64,000 bases of DNA, taken from Lachnospira pectinoschiza. GTDB taxonomy: Bacteria; Bacillota; Clostridia; Lachnospirales; Lachnospiraceae. Below are positions 1-9,379 of the stretch, piece after piece (position 1 is the first letter of the stretch; each line of letters opens with the position of its first letter). The DNA lies in NCBI RefSeq assembly GCF_020564355.1, contig NZ_JAJCRR010000006.1:62001-126000 (forward strand), read 5' to 3'. Under the pieces are notes generated by a model. That model searched no databases. It was not told the origin of the DNA and worked only from the letters and a program-made list of their open reading frames with translations. Made by a program: the position numbers and the translations under genes.

Positions 1-279
1 CTTGCTAAGTTCCAGGATGGTAAGGAAGATCCAGGTGCTAGTGCTATGACAGAAACAGCTAAGGCTAACGGTGATTTCTTCGCTGAAAACTCAACTGTAG
101 CAGTTCCACTTCCAATGACAACTGCTCTTTCTGAGAACATCACTGATATCAACACAGCTAGAAACTACGTTATCTCTCAGGTAGCTTTAGGTTACATGAC
201 AGTTGATGAAGGTATGAACTACTACAAGACAACAGTTGGTTCATTAGCTGATACAGTACTTAAGTCTTTAAACAAGTAA
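1..279 (+). CDS. Sugar ABC transporter solute-binding protein, C-terminal fragment
   Basis: This is the last 92 codons of a gene that begins before the window; the frame is open from base 1 and stops at 277-279. The tail is a helical end ending LADTVLKSLNK, as in large extracellular solute-binding proteins of carbohydrate importers. The identity is inferred mainly from context, because two LplB/LplC-type permeases follow. It would bind an oligosaccharide outside the membrane and deliver it to those permeases. A strong hairpin after the stop suggests high expression of the binding protein with attenuation before the permeases. The ligand cannot be read from this fragment; pectin-derived oligosaccharides are likely given the enzymes downstream. 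Confidence 0.7.
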   Translation, partial: LAKFQDGKEDPGASAMTETAKANGDFFAENSTVAVPLPMTTALSENITDINTARNYVISQVALGYMTVDEGMNYYKTTVGSLADTVLKSLNK

Positions 280-322
280 TCAGTAACTGATTATGTAAAC
301 ACGGCTGTATAGCCACTTTATA

Positions 323-372
323 AGAATCCACTTTCGGGTGGGGGAACCCACCCGGAATGGATTCTAATTTTT
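323..372 (+). terminator. Hairpin between binding protein and permeases
   Basis: AGAATCCA (323-330) pairs with TGGATTCT (358-365), enclosing CGGGTGGG against CCCACCCG, followed by a T-rich stretch. It sits between the binding-protein gene and the first permease. This could act as a partial terminator or an RNA-stabilising hairpin that makes the binding protein more abundant than the permeases. Confidence 0.65.
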
Positions 373-436
373 AGCTTATTTATATCGAGAGTAGGCTTGG
401 AATTTTACAAAAAATATTAGGAAAGAAGGTATGAAG

Positions 437-1906
437 ATGCAATGTAAGTCTTGTGGAACAGAATTACCTAAAAAAGCAAAGGTTTGTCCGAAGTGCGGAG
501 AACTCGTTGGAAAGCAGAAGTCAGACAACCTTAAAGTAATTGCTGTCGCCGGTTTAGTTATTGCGTTAATAGGCGGGCTATTGCCTTTTGTTCAGAATAC
601 AGATGTTGAGTTGATTTCTGATGCCTACAGTTTTATGAACATTGATGTACCAGCTATGTGGTACCTTTACATGCTGGCTATTGTAGTATCTCTGGTACTT
701 TTAGCAGTAAAGAAAGATATGTTTTCAATTATACCTACAGCTATTTCAGGTATAATTTTTATTGTTTCATTCGTAGGAATGAACTTCAGAGGTTACGAGA
801 GCAGAAAGCTCTATAATCTTCATTCATTGACAGATTTATTATCAAACGGATATGAAGGTTCTTCATATTCAGTAGGTTGCGGTGTATATGTAGTTATCAT
901 TGGTCTCATTCTTGGTATTGCAGGATGCTTTATTGATATCATGAAGTACTTCAAGAAAGATATCAACGTTGACTCTAAGTACATGACAAACTCAATCAAC
1001 AGGAAAGTATGGTCAAAGATCTACTACCACAGATGGTTCTATGTAATGTTTTTGCCGGTATTAATCATGATTTTACTGTTTAACTACTGGCCAATGTTAG
1101 GTTGTAGATATGCCTTTACAAAATATATTATCCGTTCACCGTATTATGTAGGTCTTCTTCACTTCAATACGATGTTCACAAACGATGTATTCTTCTGGGA
1201 TGCATTCCGTAACACATTACTGCTTTCTATCGTTAAGTTAATTCTTAACACTGGTGCAGCCGTTATTATTTCATTATTACTGAATGAAATTACAAACCTT
1301 GCATTTAAGAAGACAGTACAGACAATTGTATACTTACCTCACTTTATGTCATGGGTAGTAGTTGCTTCTATCTTCCGTTTAATTCTTTCAGTTAACAGTT
1401 CAGGTATGATTAACCAGATGTTAATGGGAATGGGCGTGATTGATAATCCAATCTTCTTCCTTGGTGATGTAAGATACTGGAGAGGCACATTCTTCTTCAT
1501 CAACGTTTGGAAGGATACAGGTTGGGGAACAATCCTTTTCCTTGCTACATTATCAGGTATCAGCCCAGACCTTTATGAAGCTGCCCAGATTGATGGTGCA
1601 AACCGTTGGAAGAGATTAATTTATATTACACTTCCTGCTTTAGCAAATACTATTATTACTGTATTCATTCTGAACCTTGCTAAGGTTATGAACCTTTTCG
1701 AATCAGTATTCGTAACAATGAACGATGCAGTCGTTAACGTTTCTAACGTACTTCAGACATATGTATACCGTAAGACATTCGGTAGTGGTAACTCCGATTA
1801 TGGTTATACAACAGCGGTTGGTTTATTCAAGTCATTTGTAGGTATGATCCTCGTACTTGGATGTAACTATGCAAGTAAAAAAGTACGTGGTCGCGGTATT
1901 GTATAG
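437..1906 (+). CDS. LplB-type sugar ABC permease with N-terminal zinc ribbon
   Basis: Inner-membrane permease of a carbohydrate importer (489 aa). Residues from about 195 onward match an LplB/AguG-type permease: membrane segments and the EAA loop EAAQIDGANRWKRL that contacts the ATPase. The usual family length is about 300 aa. The extra N-terminus holds a zinc ribbon (CKSCGTELPKKAKVCPKCG, two CxxC knuckles) and about four extra membrane segments. The ATG at 437 is preferred over 431 because the AGAAGG at 424-429 lies 7 nt from it but only 1 nt from 431. The partner permease starts 12 bp downstream. No ATPase lies nearby; a shared MsmK-type ATPase is probable. The zinc-ribbon fusion is odd and its role is unknown. 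Confidence 0.88.
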   Translation: MQCKSCGTELPKKAKVCPKCGELVGKQKSDNLKVIAVAGLVIALIGGLLPFVQNTDVELISDAYSFMNIDVPAMWYLYMLAIVVSLVLLAVKKDMFSIIPTAISGIIFIVSFVGMNFRGYESRKLYNLHSLTDLLSNGYEGSSYSVGCGVYVVIIGLILGIAGCFIDIMKYFKKDINVDSKYMTNSINRKVWSKIYYHRWFYVMFLPVLIMILLFNYWPMLGCRYAFTKYIIRSPYYVGLLHFNTMFTNDVFFWDAFRNTLLLSIVKLILNTGAAVIISLLLNEITNLAFKKTVQTIVYLPHFMSWVVVASIFRLILSVNSSGMINQMLMGMGVIDNPIFFLGDVRYWRGTFFFINVWKDTGWGTILFLATLSGISPDLYEAAQIDGANRWKRLIYITLPALANTIITVFILNLAKVMNLFESVFVTMNDAVVNVSNVLQTYVYRKTFGSGNSDYGYTTAVGLFKSFVGMILVLGCNYASKKVRGRGIV

Positions 1907-1918
1907 GAGGGATAGATA

Positions 1919-2785
1919 ATGAGTAAAGAACAAGTAGTAGTTGCAAGAAAAAAGAAGAAAAAAGTCAAAATCTTCCCTATCGTAAACGTAATTTTGTTTT
2001 TGGTAATTTCATTAATTATCATGGTTCCTATTTGGAAGGTTATCGTCGATTCATTCGATGCAAAAGCCGGTTATGGTATGAATTTCCTGCCACAGACATT
2101 TACACTCGGTGGTTATAGTTCAATCCTTTCCAGAGTTGCACTTTATAGACCGTTCTTAATTTCAGTAGTTGTAACGATTGCTGGTACATTTATCGGTCTG
2201 TTATTAGCAACATTAGGCGCTTATGTATTAATTCAGTGGGAAATGCCGGGAAGAAACTTCTTCGCATATATGTTATTATTCACAATGATTTTCGATGGTG
2301 GTATGATTCCTAAGTACCTCGTTATGAAGGACTTACACTTACTGAACACACTTTGGTCAGTAATCCTGCCATTGTCTATCAATGTATATAACCTTGTATT
2401 AATGAGAAACTTCTTTGAAGGTGTTCCTGAATCACTGTTTGAAGCAGCTGAAATTGATGGTTGTTCTCCAATGGGTACATTCTTTAAGATTGTACTTCCG
2501 CTTTCAAAGGCGGCTTTGGCTTCTATCGGTTTGATGTATGCCGTACAGTTCTGGAACGATTATACAAACTTCAAGATTTATATCAACAAGAACGAGTTAT
2601 TCAACTTCCAGATGAAGCTGCGTAACATGGTTATGGATAACGATATCCCTGATGAAGGTGGTATCGACCCGAATACGATTGCCAATGCAGCCGTTATCGT
2701 GGCTATCCTTCCTTTCGCAATCATCTACCCATTCTGTCAGAAGTACTTCGTACAGGGTGTTAATGTTGGTGCCGTTAAGGAATAA
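1919..2785 (+). CDS. LplC/YtcP-type sugar ABC permease
   Basis: Second permease (288 aa) that would form the channel with the preceding protein. It has six membrane segments and the EAA loop EAAEIDGCSPMGTFFK near residue 180. It ends in the NVGAVKE tail, resembling the VKGV(x)xGAVKG tails of the LplC family. AGGAGGG at 1907-1913 provides the ribosome binding site. The spacing of 12 bp from the first permease implies co-translation from one message. It probably transports an oligosaccharide released from pectin or its side chains; the substrate is inferred from the downstream enzymes. Confidence 0.9.
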   Translation: MSKEQVVVARKKKKKVKIFPIVNVILFLVISLIIMVPIWKVIVDSFDAKAGYGMNFLPQTFTLGGYSSILSRVALYRPFLISVVVTIAGTFIGLLLATLGAYVLIQWEMPGRNFFAYMLLFTMIFDGGMIPKYLVMKDLHLLNTLWSVILPLSINVYNLVLMRNFFEGVPESLFEAAEIDGCSPMGTFFKIVLPLSKAALASIGLMYAVQFWNDYTNFKIYINKNELFNFQMKLRNMVMDNDIPDEGGIDPNTIANAAVIVAILPFAIIYPFCQKYFVQGVNVGAVKE

Positions 2786-2808
2786 TTTAAAAATTCAACA
2801 GAATTTAC

Positions 2809-2838
2809 AGGCTGTCGCATATGCGGCAGCCTTTTTGT
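2809..2838 (+). terminator. Rho-independent terminator after importer genes
   Basis: AGGCTGTCGCAT and ATGCGGCAGCCT form a 12-bp stem with one G-T pair, followed by TTTTT. It closes the importer operon. Confidence 0.88.
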
Positions 2839-2985
2839 GTATTCAGTCATAGGTATTCCGATTGAACACTTTTTCTGTAGGTTTTTACAATATTCTGCTT
2901 TAATATGTAGAAAAAAACAAAAAGGTCATGTATACTAGAGAAAGATTTAAAAAGATGCTTTTTAAAAGGCAGAACAGGAGGGAAA

Positions 2986-4944
2986 ATGATTACGCTTAAA
3001 GATGCCATATATTTGGAAAAGATAGATGAAGTGAAGCGTATTTTGGAAGAAAATCCGCCGCTGATTGACGAAGTAGATGAAGATGGTGTGTTAATGGCAC
3101 TGCTGGCAGCCAAAACAGGCAATCTGAATCTGGTACGTTACATCGTTGAATACTCCAGAGCCAGTATGAATATTACGGATAAAAATCAGAAAAATATGCT
3201 ACACTATGCAGCGATGTCCGGTAATGTTGCGACCTGTAAGTATCTTGTGGAACGGGTTGGATTGTCACCGTTATCCGGAGACATCAATCTTTTGACACCG
3301 TATGAAATCGCGCATGAGAACAAATTTTTTGATTTAGAGGAGTATTTTCAGGAGGAGACTGGCGCACCGCTTGAAAAAATGTATCACAATCCGATTCGTA
3401 CCGGAATGTATCCGGATCCGTCGATTGTCAGAGTGGGTGAAGATTATTATATGGTGAATTCATCCTTTATCTATTATCCGTGTATTCCGGTTTCAACGTC
3501 AAAGGATTTGATTCACTGGAAAATTATCGGTTACGCCATTACCAATCCGGAATGGGCAGGTTTACAGCATTTAGAGGGCGGCAGAGGATACTGGGCGCCG
3601 GATATTTCCTACTATAAAGGAAGATTTTATATTACGGCAACGTATCGCTTAAATGATGACGGAACGGTTTATCGAAAGCAGATTGTTGTAAGCTCGGACA
3701 GACCGGAAGGACCGTACAGTAAACCGGCGGTGATAGATGAAGACGGTATTGATCCTTCTATTTTTAATGATGATGACGGACGGCGCTATATGCTTTTAAA
3801 CAGAGGTGCGCGTATTTTTGAATTAAATGAAGATGCCACGGCACAGATATCAAAAGCATCGTTACTGTATTATGGCGATCAGAAAAGAGCGCCGGAGGGA
3901 CCACATTTATTAAAAAAGGATGGATATTACTATCTGTTTGAAGCAGAGGGCGGAACAGGACCTGGACACCGTATTACCGTGTCAAGAAGCCGCGAGCTGA
4001 TGGGGCGGTATGAGCCGTGTCCATATAATCCGATTATGCGCCAGACAGATGAAAAGGCTATTATCCAGCGCTGTGGACATGGAAAGCCGGTGCAGACACA
4101 GAACGGTGAATGGTATATGGTGTATCTGTGCGGCAGAAAAATCGGTGACGGTTACAGCATTTTAGGCAGGGAAACGGCATTGGATAAGATTACATGGACT
4201 GCAGACGGCTGGCCTGTTGTCAATAATTTAGACGGTCCGAGTGCCATGCAGATAAAGCCGGATTTGCCGGAAACAGTGTGGGAGTCTTCCTATTTTGATG
4301 ATTTTGATGGTGAATATTTAAGCACAGACTGGATGTTTCCGAGAGTGCCGGAACCGGACGGCGTGCTGTTGCAGGATTCTCATGTAAAGATAAAGGGAAG
4401 CTGCGCGGATTTGGATTCCATGGGAGCAAGAAATATCCTGCTTCGCAGACAGCAGCATTTTAAATTTACGGCAGTCTGCAAGATGAAAATGCCACAGTTG
4501 TATCCGGGACAGGATGCGGGCATGACATGCTATTATGATGAGAATACTTTTGTAAAATTTGGTGTATTTGCGACACAGGAGCCGCAGCCGCGTCTGATTG
4601 TGAAAGCAGTAGAAGTCATTGGAGAACAGGTGAAAGAAAGCGGCAGCATTGAACTGGATTTCAGACGTCAGGACGTTTATTTAAAAATTGAAACGAATGA
4701 TTTGAAACGTACCTGCTATATGAGTTATGATGGTAAAGAGTACATAAAGGTGGCAGTGCTTGAAAATGTCTATTACCTGTGTGATGAAGGCTTAAAGAAG
4801 GGCAAGCGTTTTACAGGGGCAATGATCGGCATGTACGCTTATGCAGGTGATTTTGGCAGCCGATATGTAGACGAATACGGAAGACACGGGGATGACACCC
4901 TGTATGTTGATTTTGACTGGTTTGACTACCAGCCGGAAAAATAA
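2986..4944 (+). CDS. Ankyrin-repeat / GH43 glycoside hydrolase fusion
   Basis: A 652-aa cytoplasmic enzyme without a signal peptide. Residues 1-125 read as ankyrin repeats (for example DKNQKNMLHYAAMSGN). Residues from 133 are a GH43 five-bladed propeller, with candidate catalytic base D144 (YPDPS), pKa-tuning D256 (GIDPS) and acid E304 (APEGPHLL). Residues about 430-650 match the concanavalin-like C-terminal domain of beta-xylosidases and arabinosidases. The expected activity is exo-removal of xylose or arabinose from imported pectin side chains. AGGAGGG at 2976-2982 is the ribosome binding site. The next gene starts 13 bp later. Ankyrin repeats on a bacterial GH43 are unusual; they may hold the enzyme to a partner. 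Confidence 0.9.
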   Translation: MITLKDAIYLEKIDEVKRILEENPPLIDEVDEDGVLMALLAAKTGNLNLVRYIVEYSRASMNITDKNQKNMLHYAAMSGNVATCKYLVERVGLSPLSGDINLLTPYEIAHENKFFDLEEYFQEETGAPLEKMYHNPIRTGMYPDPSIVRVGEDYYMVNSSFIYYPCIPVSTSKDLIHWKIIGYAITNPEWAGLQHLEGGRGYWAPDISYYKGRFYITATYRLNDDGTVYRKQIVVSSDRPEGPYSKPAVIDEDGIDPSIFNDDDGRRYMLLNRGARIFELNEDATAQISKASLLYYGDQKRAPEGPHLLKKDGYYYLFEAEGGTGPGHRITVSRSRELMGRYEPCPYNPIMRQTDEKAIIQRCGHGKPVQTQNGEWYMVYLCGRKIGDGYSILGRETALDKITWTADGWPVVNNLDGPSAMQIKPDLPETVWESSYFDDFDGEYLSTDWMFPRVPEPDGVLLQDSHVKIKGSCADLDSMGARNILLRRQQHFKFTAVCKMKMPQLYPGQDAGMTCYYDENTFVKFGVFATQEPQPRLIVKAVEVIGEQVKESGSIELDFRRQDVYLKIETNDLKRTCYMSYDGKEYIKVAVLENVYYLCDEGLKKGKRFTGAMIGMYAYAGDFGSRYVDEYGRHGDDTLYVDFDWFDYQPEK

Positions 4945-4957
4945 GGAGGAATGAACT

Positions 4958-5911
4958 TTGAAAGAAAGAAATATTATATTGGAAGGTAAGTTGAAAAGCT
5001 GGCTTTTGTCGGTGGATATTGAAAAGCTGGCAGCAAAACAGCAGGGGCAGCTTATTCTGGGGCTGGAAAAGCTGTATCAGGCAACAGGTGATGCGGATTA
5101 TCACACATTTGCAAAAAAGGCAGTAGATAACCTTGTAGCGGAAGACGGAACGTATGCAAAGGCAGAGGGCAGCCTTTCCGATAATTTATTTGGCAATGCG
5201 TTATTTGCAGTACGTGCAATGGATACTGTATACAATCCGCAGGACACAGCAGCTGAAAAGACAGAAAAAGCCATTTTAAAGCAGGAAAAGGTGATGACTT
5301 CCGGTGCACGATTTGATGCAACAGAAACCTGCGCAGGCACATTTTCCACAAAGCTTTCAGATGCATATCTGACACAGCCGTTTTATATGAATTATGAAAC
5401 AAAATTTGGCGGAAAAGAACAGTACAATGATATCATTGCGCAGTTTAACATTTTACAGGAGAAGGCATATCCGTCTGTGGAAAATGAATTGGGAAACGCT
5501 GCGGCAGACCTTGAAATGGCAGCGTACGCAGCAGCGGCAGTAGATACCATGGAGGTTATGGAACAGCCGTTATATGAGATTTTTGACAGATTAAGACAGA
5601 TTTTAAAGCAGGTAGTCGCTGCAATGAATACAAAGAGCCTTGATACATTTGCAAAAGAAGCGCGGGAGGCAGGACTGTTTTATGCGTATGCCGTATTAAA
5701 GGGCTGCCGCATGAAGGCGCTTATTACTGAAAAATACGAAAAAGCAGCATTGGATATATTGGAAGCGGCAGAAGCAAAAGCACAGGAAGATGATGTATTT
5801 GGCGCGGATACAGCATATACAGCCGTACTGGTAACGGCTTACGCGGAAAGCCTGCGCAACAGAGAATATCAGGACTACGGAAGAACTAAGGGAGGCGCAT
5901 TATGGAGTTAA
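4958..5911 (+). CDS. GH105/GH88-like unsaturated uronyl hydrolase, divergent
   Basis: A 317-aa cytoplasmic protein resembling the alpha/alpha six-hairpin fold of unsaturated rhamnogalacturonyl hydrolases (YteR type). Seen features: a helix with LYQATGDADYHTFAKK near residue 40, and LSDAYLTQPFYMNYETKFG at 133-151, which aligns by eye with the family's catalytic Asp segment (D135 here). It is shorter than usual (about 370 aa). The TTG start is forced: AAGGAGG at 4944-4950 precedes it by 7 nt, and the nearer ATG at 4951 reads out of frame into a stop. It lies between GH43 and GH28 and overlaps GH28 by 10 bp, which fits removal of the unsaturated end sugar. It could also be an inactive relative. 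Confidence 0.6.
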   Translation: MKERNIILEGKLKSWLLSVDIEKLAAKQQGQLILGLEKLYQATGDADYHTFAKKAVDNLVAEDGTYAKAEGSLSDNLFGNALFAVRAMDTVYNPQDTAAEKTEKAILKQEKVMTSGARFDATETCAGTFSTKLSDAYLTQPFYMNYETKFGGKEQYNDIIAQFNILQEKAYPSVENELGNAAADLEMAAYAAAAVDTMEVMEQPLYEIFDRLRQILKQVVAAMNTKSLDTFAKEAREAGLFYAYAVLKGCRMKALITEKYEKAALDILEAAEAKAQEDDVFGADTAYTAVLVTAYAESLRNREYQDYGRTKGGALWS

Positions 5912-7458
5912 AATTTGTTACAGCAACAAGCAGAAGTGCAGTGGTAGAACTGACGGAATCAGGAAAATTTTATACAGAAAAGCCGTATGAAATCTACGTA
6001 GACGGCAGTAAATATATGGACAGTGAAAAGGTTATTACAACACTTTACGGTTTAAAACCGGATACGTTATACAAGGTTTCTGCCGTGTATGACGGACAGG
6101 AAATTGCGGCGGTAGACGTTCAGACAAAGTATGAATTTGTAACGTTAAATGTAAGGGAATTCGGCGCATACGGCGACGGTGTCCATGATGATACCAATGC
6201 CATTCAGTGTGCGATTATGGCATGCCCGAAGGATTCCCGCGTGTTAGTGCCGGAAGGTGTTTATAAGATTTCAAGTATCTTTTTAAAGGATAATCTGACA
6301 CTGGAACTCGCAAAGGGTGCAGTGCTTTCCGCCTTTACCGACAGAGAAAAATTCCCGGTTCTGCCGGGTGAAATTGAGTCCTATGACGAAACGGCACAAT
6401 ACAATTTAGGTTCATGGGAAGGCAACCCGCTCGATATGTTTTCTGCAATCGTATGCGGTATCAATGTAGAAAATGTTGTCATTACTGGTGAAGGAACAAT
6501 TGACGGCTGTACCAATTTTGAGAACTGGTGGAAGAACTGCAAGGTCAGGGATACGGCATGGCGCCCAAGACTGTTCTTTATCAATCACTGCAAAAATGTG
6601 ATGATGCACGGCATTACGGTTCAGAATTCTCCGTCATGGACGATTCATCCGTACTTCAGTGAACATTTGAAATTTATTGATGTAAAGATTAAAAACCCGG
6701 CAAATTCACACAATACAGACGGCTTAGACCCGGAAAGCTGTACAGACGTACTGGTGCTTGGTACGTATATTTCTGTCGGTGATGACTGCATTGCAATTAA
6801 GTCCGGTAAAATTTATATGGCAGAAAAATATCAGGTGCCAACTTCCAATATGATTGTCAGACAGTGCTGTATGAGGGACGGACACGGTGCGGTCACAGTT
6901 GGAAGTGAAATTGCGGCAGGTGTTAAAGACGTTCATATTACAGACTGCATTTTCATGAATACGGACCGTGGTCTGCGTGTAAAGACCAGACGAGGCAGAG
7001 GACAGTTATCCGTTCTGGATGATATTTCCTTTGAAAATATTGACATGGATAACGTGATGACACCATTTGTTGTCAACAGCTTTTATTTCTGTGATCCTGA
7101 CGGCAAGACCGAATATGTCGGTACGAAAAAACCGCTGCCGGTGGACAGAAGAACACCGTCTATTAAGCGTCTGACGTTTAAAGATATTAAGGCAACCAAC
7201 TGCCACGTTGCGGGTACGTACATTTACGGTCTGCCGGAAAGCAAAATTGAAAAGCTTACCTTTGAGAATATCAGCTTCTCTTATGCGGAAAATGCAAAAT
7301 CCGGCGTAGCGGCAATGATGCTTGGCTGTGATGAGGCTTCAAAGCAGGGGTTGGTTGTCAATAACGTAAAACAGCTTATTTTAAAGAATGTAAAGGTTAC
7401 AGGCTGTGAGGGTGAACCGATTGTTGCAGGCAATGTAGACGAACTGATACAGGAGTAA
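5902..7458 (+). CDS. GH28 exo-polygalacturonase
   Basis: A 518-aa enzyme hydrolysing alpha-1,4-galacturonan, probably at oligogalacturonide ends. A fibronectin-III-like N-terminus (about 1-80) precedes the right-handed beta-helix. All GH28 landmarks are present: NTDG with D273, GDDC with D294/D295, GHG with H328, and the substrate-binding R359-V-K361. There is no signal peptide, so it acts on imported fragments. The long N-terminus and overall size resemble exo-acting bacterial members. GGGAGGC at 5890-5896 is the ribosome binding site, inside the preceding coding end, and the two genes overlap by 10 bp, consistent with translational coupling. The activity is well supported; exo against endo mode is inferred. 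Confidence 0.92.
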   Translation: MELKFVTATSRSAVVELTESGKFYTEKPYEIYVDGSKYMDSEKVITTLYGLKPDTLYKVSAVYDGQEIAAVDVQTKYEFVTLNVREFGAYGDGVHDDTNAIQCAIMACPKDSRVLVPEGVYKISSIFLKDNLTLELAKGAVLSAFTDREKFPVLPGEIESYDETAQYNLGSWEGNPLDMFSAIVCGINVENVVITGEGTIDGCTNFENWWKNCKVRDTAWRPRLFFINHCKNVMMHGITVQNSPSWTIHPYFSEHLKFIDVKIKNPANSHNTDGLDPESCTDVLVLGTYISVGDDCIAIKSGKIYMAEKYQVPTSNMIVRQCCMRDGHGAVTVGSEIAAGVKDVHITDCIFMNTDRGLRVKTRRGRGQLSVLDDISFENIDMDNVMTPFVVNSFYFCDPDGKTEYVGTKKPLPVDRRTPSIKRLTFKDIKATNCHVAGTYIYGLPESKIEKLTFENISFSYAENAKSGVAAMMLGCDEASKQGLVVNNVKQLILKNVKVTGCEGEPIVAGNVDELIQE

Positions 7459-7466
7459 AATAGATT

Positions 7467-9257
7467 ATGAATCTTCATGCACCAAAAGGAATTGACGTAG
7501 AAAACTGGTTTATTGAATGTTACAGAAAATACAAAGGACATCCGATGTGGATTCTTTTAGGACTTTATAAGGGAAATTACAACAAGTTCTTTATGGCGGT
7601 TGTGTTTTTCTTTATCAAGCACTGTCCGGTGTGGGTGCTGCCGATTATTACGGCAAATATCATCAACGATATTACGAGCGGCGCACCGGACGCATACCAG
7701 CATATTTTTATTGAAGCGATTATCATGGTTGTACTGATTGCACTCAACATTCCGACCAATTATATGTATACAAGATACAAATCGCTGGCAACAAGATATG
7801 CGGAAACGGGACTTAGAAAGGCACTGGTGCGCAAATTGCAGCAGTTGTCGATTTCGTATCATAAAGAAACGCAGTCGGGGCGGCTGCAGTCGAAAATCAT
7901 GCGTGATGTGGAAGCTGTGGAAACGCTTTCAACGCAGATGTTTTTAAGCATTTTAAATATTGCGTTAAACATCATCATTGCACTGGCAGTAACGATTTCA
8001 AAAAGTATGGTGGTGTTTGTCTTTTTCCTGCTGACGACACCGATTGCGGCGCTTACCATGGTCTTTTTCAGAAATGTCATGCGCAGGCGCAATACAGAAT
8101 TTCGTAAGGAAATGGAAGAAACCTCGGCAAAAGTCATGGAAATGGTGGAACTGATTCCGGTGACAAGGGCACATGCGCTGGAGGAAGAAGAAGTCCACAA
8201 AATGAGCGGACAGCTCTTTGCCGTGGCAGAAAAAGGCTACAAGCTGGATATTATCCAGTCGTTGTTTGGTTCGGTGGGTTGGGCGATTTTCCAGGTCTTT
8301 CAGGTAGTCTGTCTTGCCTTTACCGGTGTGCTGGCTCTGCGGGCGGCAATCCAGCCGGGTGATATTACGTTGTACCAGAGCTATTTCAGCACCATTGTCA
8401 GTCAGGTATCTTCACTGATGTCGCTGATTCCAACGATTGCAAAGGGTATTGAATCTGTCAATTCCATTGGTGAAGTGCTGTTAGAAGAAGATGTGGAACA
8501 CAACGAGGGCAAGAAAAAGCTTGCCGGTGTGCATGGCGATTTTTGTTTTGAAAACGTAAAGTTCCATTATAATAATACGGATAAAAATGTATTAAATGAC
8601 TTAAATCTTACCGTTCATCAGGGAGAAACGATTGCACTGGTCGGAGAGTCCGGTGCGGGAAAATCGACAATTTTAAATCTTGTCATTGGATTTAATTTTG
8701 CTACAGACGGAAAAGTGCTGGTAGACGGCGAGGATATCAGCCAGATTGATTTAAGAAGCTACAGAAAGCATCTGGCGGTAGTGCCGCAGACCTCAATACT
8801 GTTTTCGGGTACAATCCGTGACAATATTACATACGGTATTGAAAATGTCAGCGAGGAACAGTTACAGGAGGTTGTAAAAGCTGCCAATCTGACCGATTTA
8901 ATCGAATCCCTGCCAAAGGGACTTGATACCATGGTCGGAGAGCATGGCGGAAAGCTCTCAGGCGGTCAAAGACAGCGTATTTCCATTGCAAGGGCATTAA
9001 TCCGCAACCCACAGGTAATCGTCTTAGATGAGGCAACCTCGGCGCTTGACAGTATCTCCGAAAAACTGATACAGGAAGCATTGAATAATCTGACGAAGGG
9101 ACGGACGACTTTTATTGTGGCACACCGCCTTTCAACAATCCGCGATGCCGATAAAATCGCGGTCATTGCAGACGGACACTGCGTAGAATACGGCACATTT
9201 GAAGAACTGATGGCATTAAAGGGTGAGTTCTATCAGATGAAGTCGATACAGAGTTAA
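7467..9257 (+). CDS. ABC half-transporter, fused membrane and ATPase domains
   Basis: A 596-aa MsbA/LmrA-type exporter subunit, expected to work as a homodimer. Six membrane helices occupy about residues 25-330. The ATPase domain has Walker A GESGAGKST, signature LSGGQ, Walker B VIVLDEAT and the H-loop VAHRLST. It starts 8 bp after the GH28 stop, using GGAG at 7451-7454. It is the last gene of the pectin operon before a strong terminator. The cargo is unknown. A role in exporting a product or inhibitor linked to pectin growth is possible, but such exporters often sit in unrelated operons. Confidence 0.9.
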   Translation: MNLHAPKGIDVENWFIECYRKYKGHPMWILLGLYKGNYNKFFMAVVFFFIKHCPVWVLPIITANIINDITSGAPDAYQHIFIEAIIMVVLIALNIPTNYMYTRYKSLATRYAETGLRKALVRKLQQLSISYHKETQSGRLQSKIMRDVEAVETLSTQMFLSILNIALNIIIALAVTISKSMVVFVFFLLTTPIAALTMVFFRNVMRRRNTEFRKEMEETSAKVMEMVELIPVTRAHALEEEEVHKMSGQLFAVAEKGYKLDIIQSLFGSVGWAIFQVFQVVCLAFTGVLALRAAIQPGDITLYQSYFSTIVSQVSSLMSLIPTIAKGIESVNSIGEVLLEEDVEHNEGKKKLAGVHGDFCFENVKFHYNNTDKNVLNDLNLTVHQGETIALVGESGAGKSTILNLVIGFNFATDGKVLVDGEDISQIDLRSYRKHLAVVPQTSILFSGTIRDNITYGIENVSEEQLQEVVKAANLTDLIESLPKGLDTMVGEHGGKLSGGQRQRISIARALIRNPQVIVLDEATSALDSISEKLIQEALNNLTKGRTTFIVAHRLSTIRDADKIAVIADGHCVEYGTFEELMALKGEFYQMKSIQS

Positions 9258-9303
9258 ATACAGGCACAAAAGCAGATAAGAATATTTTTTGTAAATTCCA
9301 AAG

Positions 9304-9345
9304 AAGGGATAGGAAGCAGCTTTTGCATTCCTATCCCTTTTTGTT
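9304..9345 (+). terminator. Terminator after pectin operon
   Basis: AAGGGATAGGAA pairs with TTCCTATCCCTT around a short loop and is followed by TTTTTG. It separates the plus-strand operon from the convergent regulator gene and may serve both strands. Confidence 0.88.
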
Positions 9346-9379
9346 TTTAAATCTTTTTTTAAGCTTTAAAGAAAATCTA

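Noticed and set aside
2847..3122. Minus-strand ORF at the start of the GH43 gene
   Set aside because: Overlaps the ankyrin-coding start on the other strand and has no ribosome binding site.
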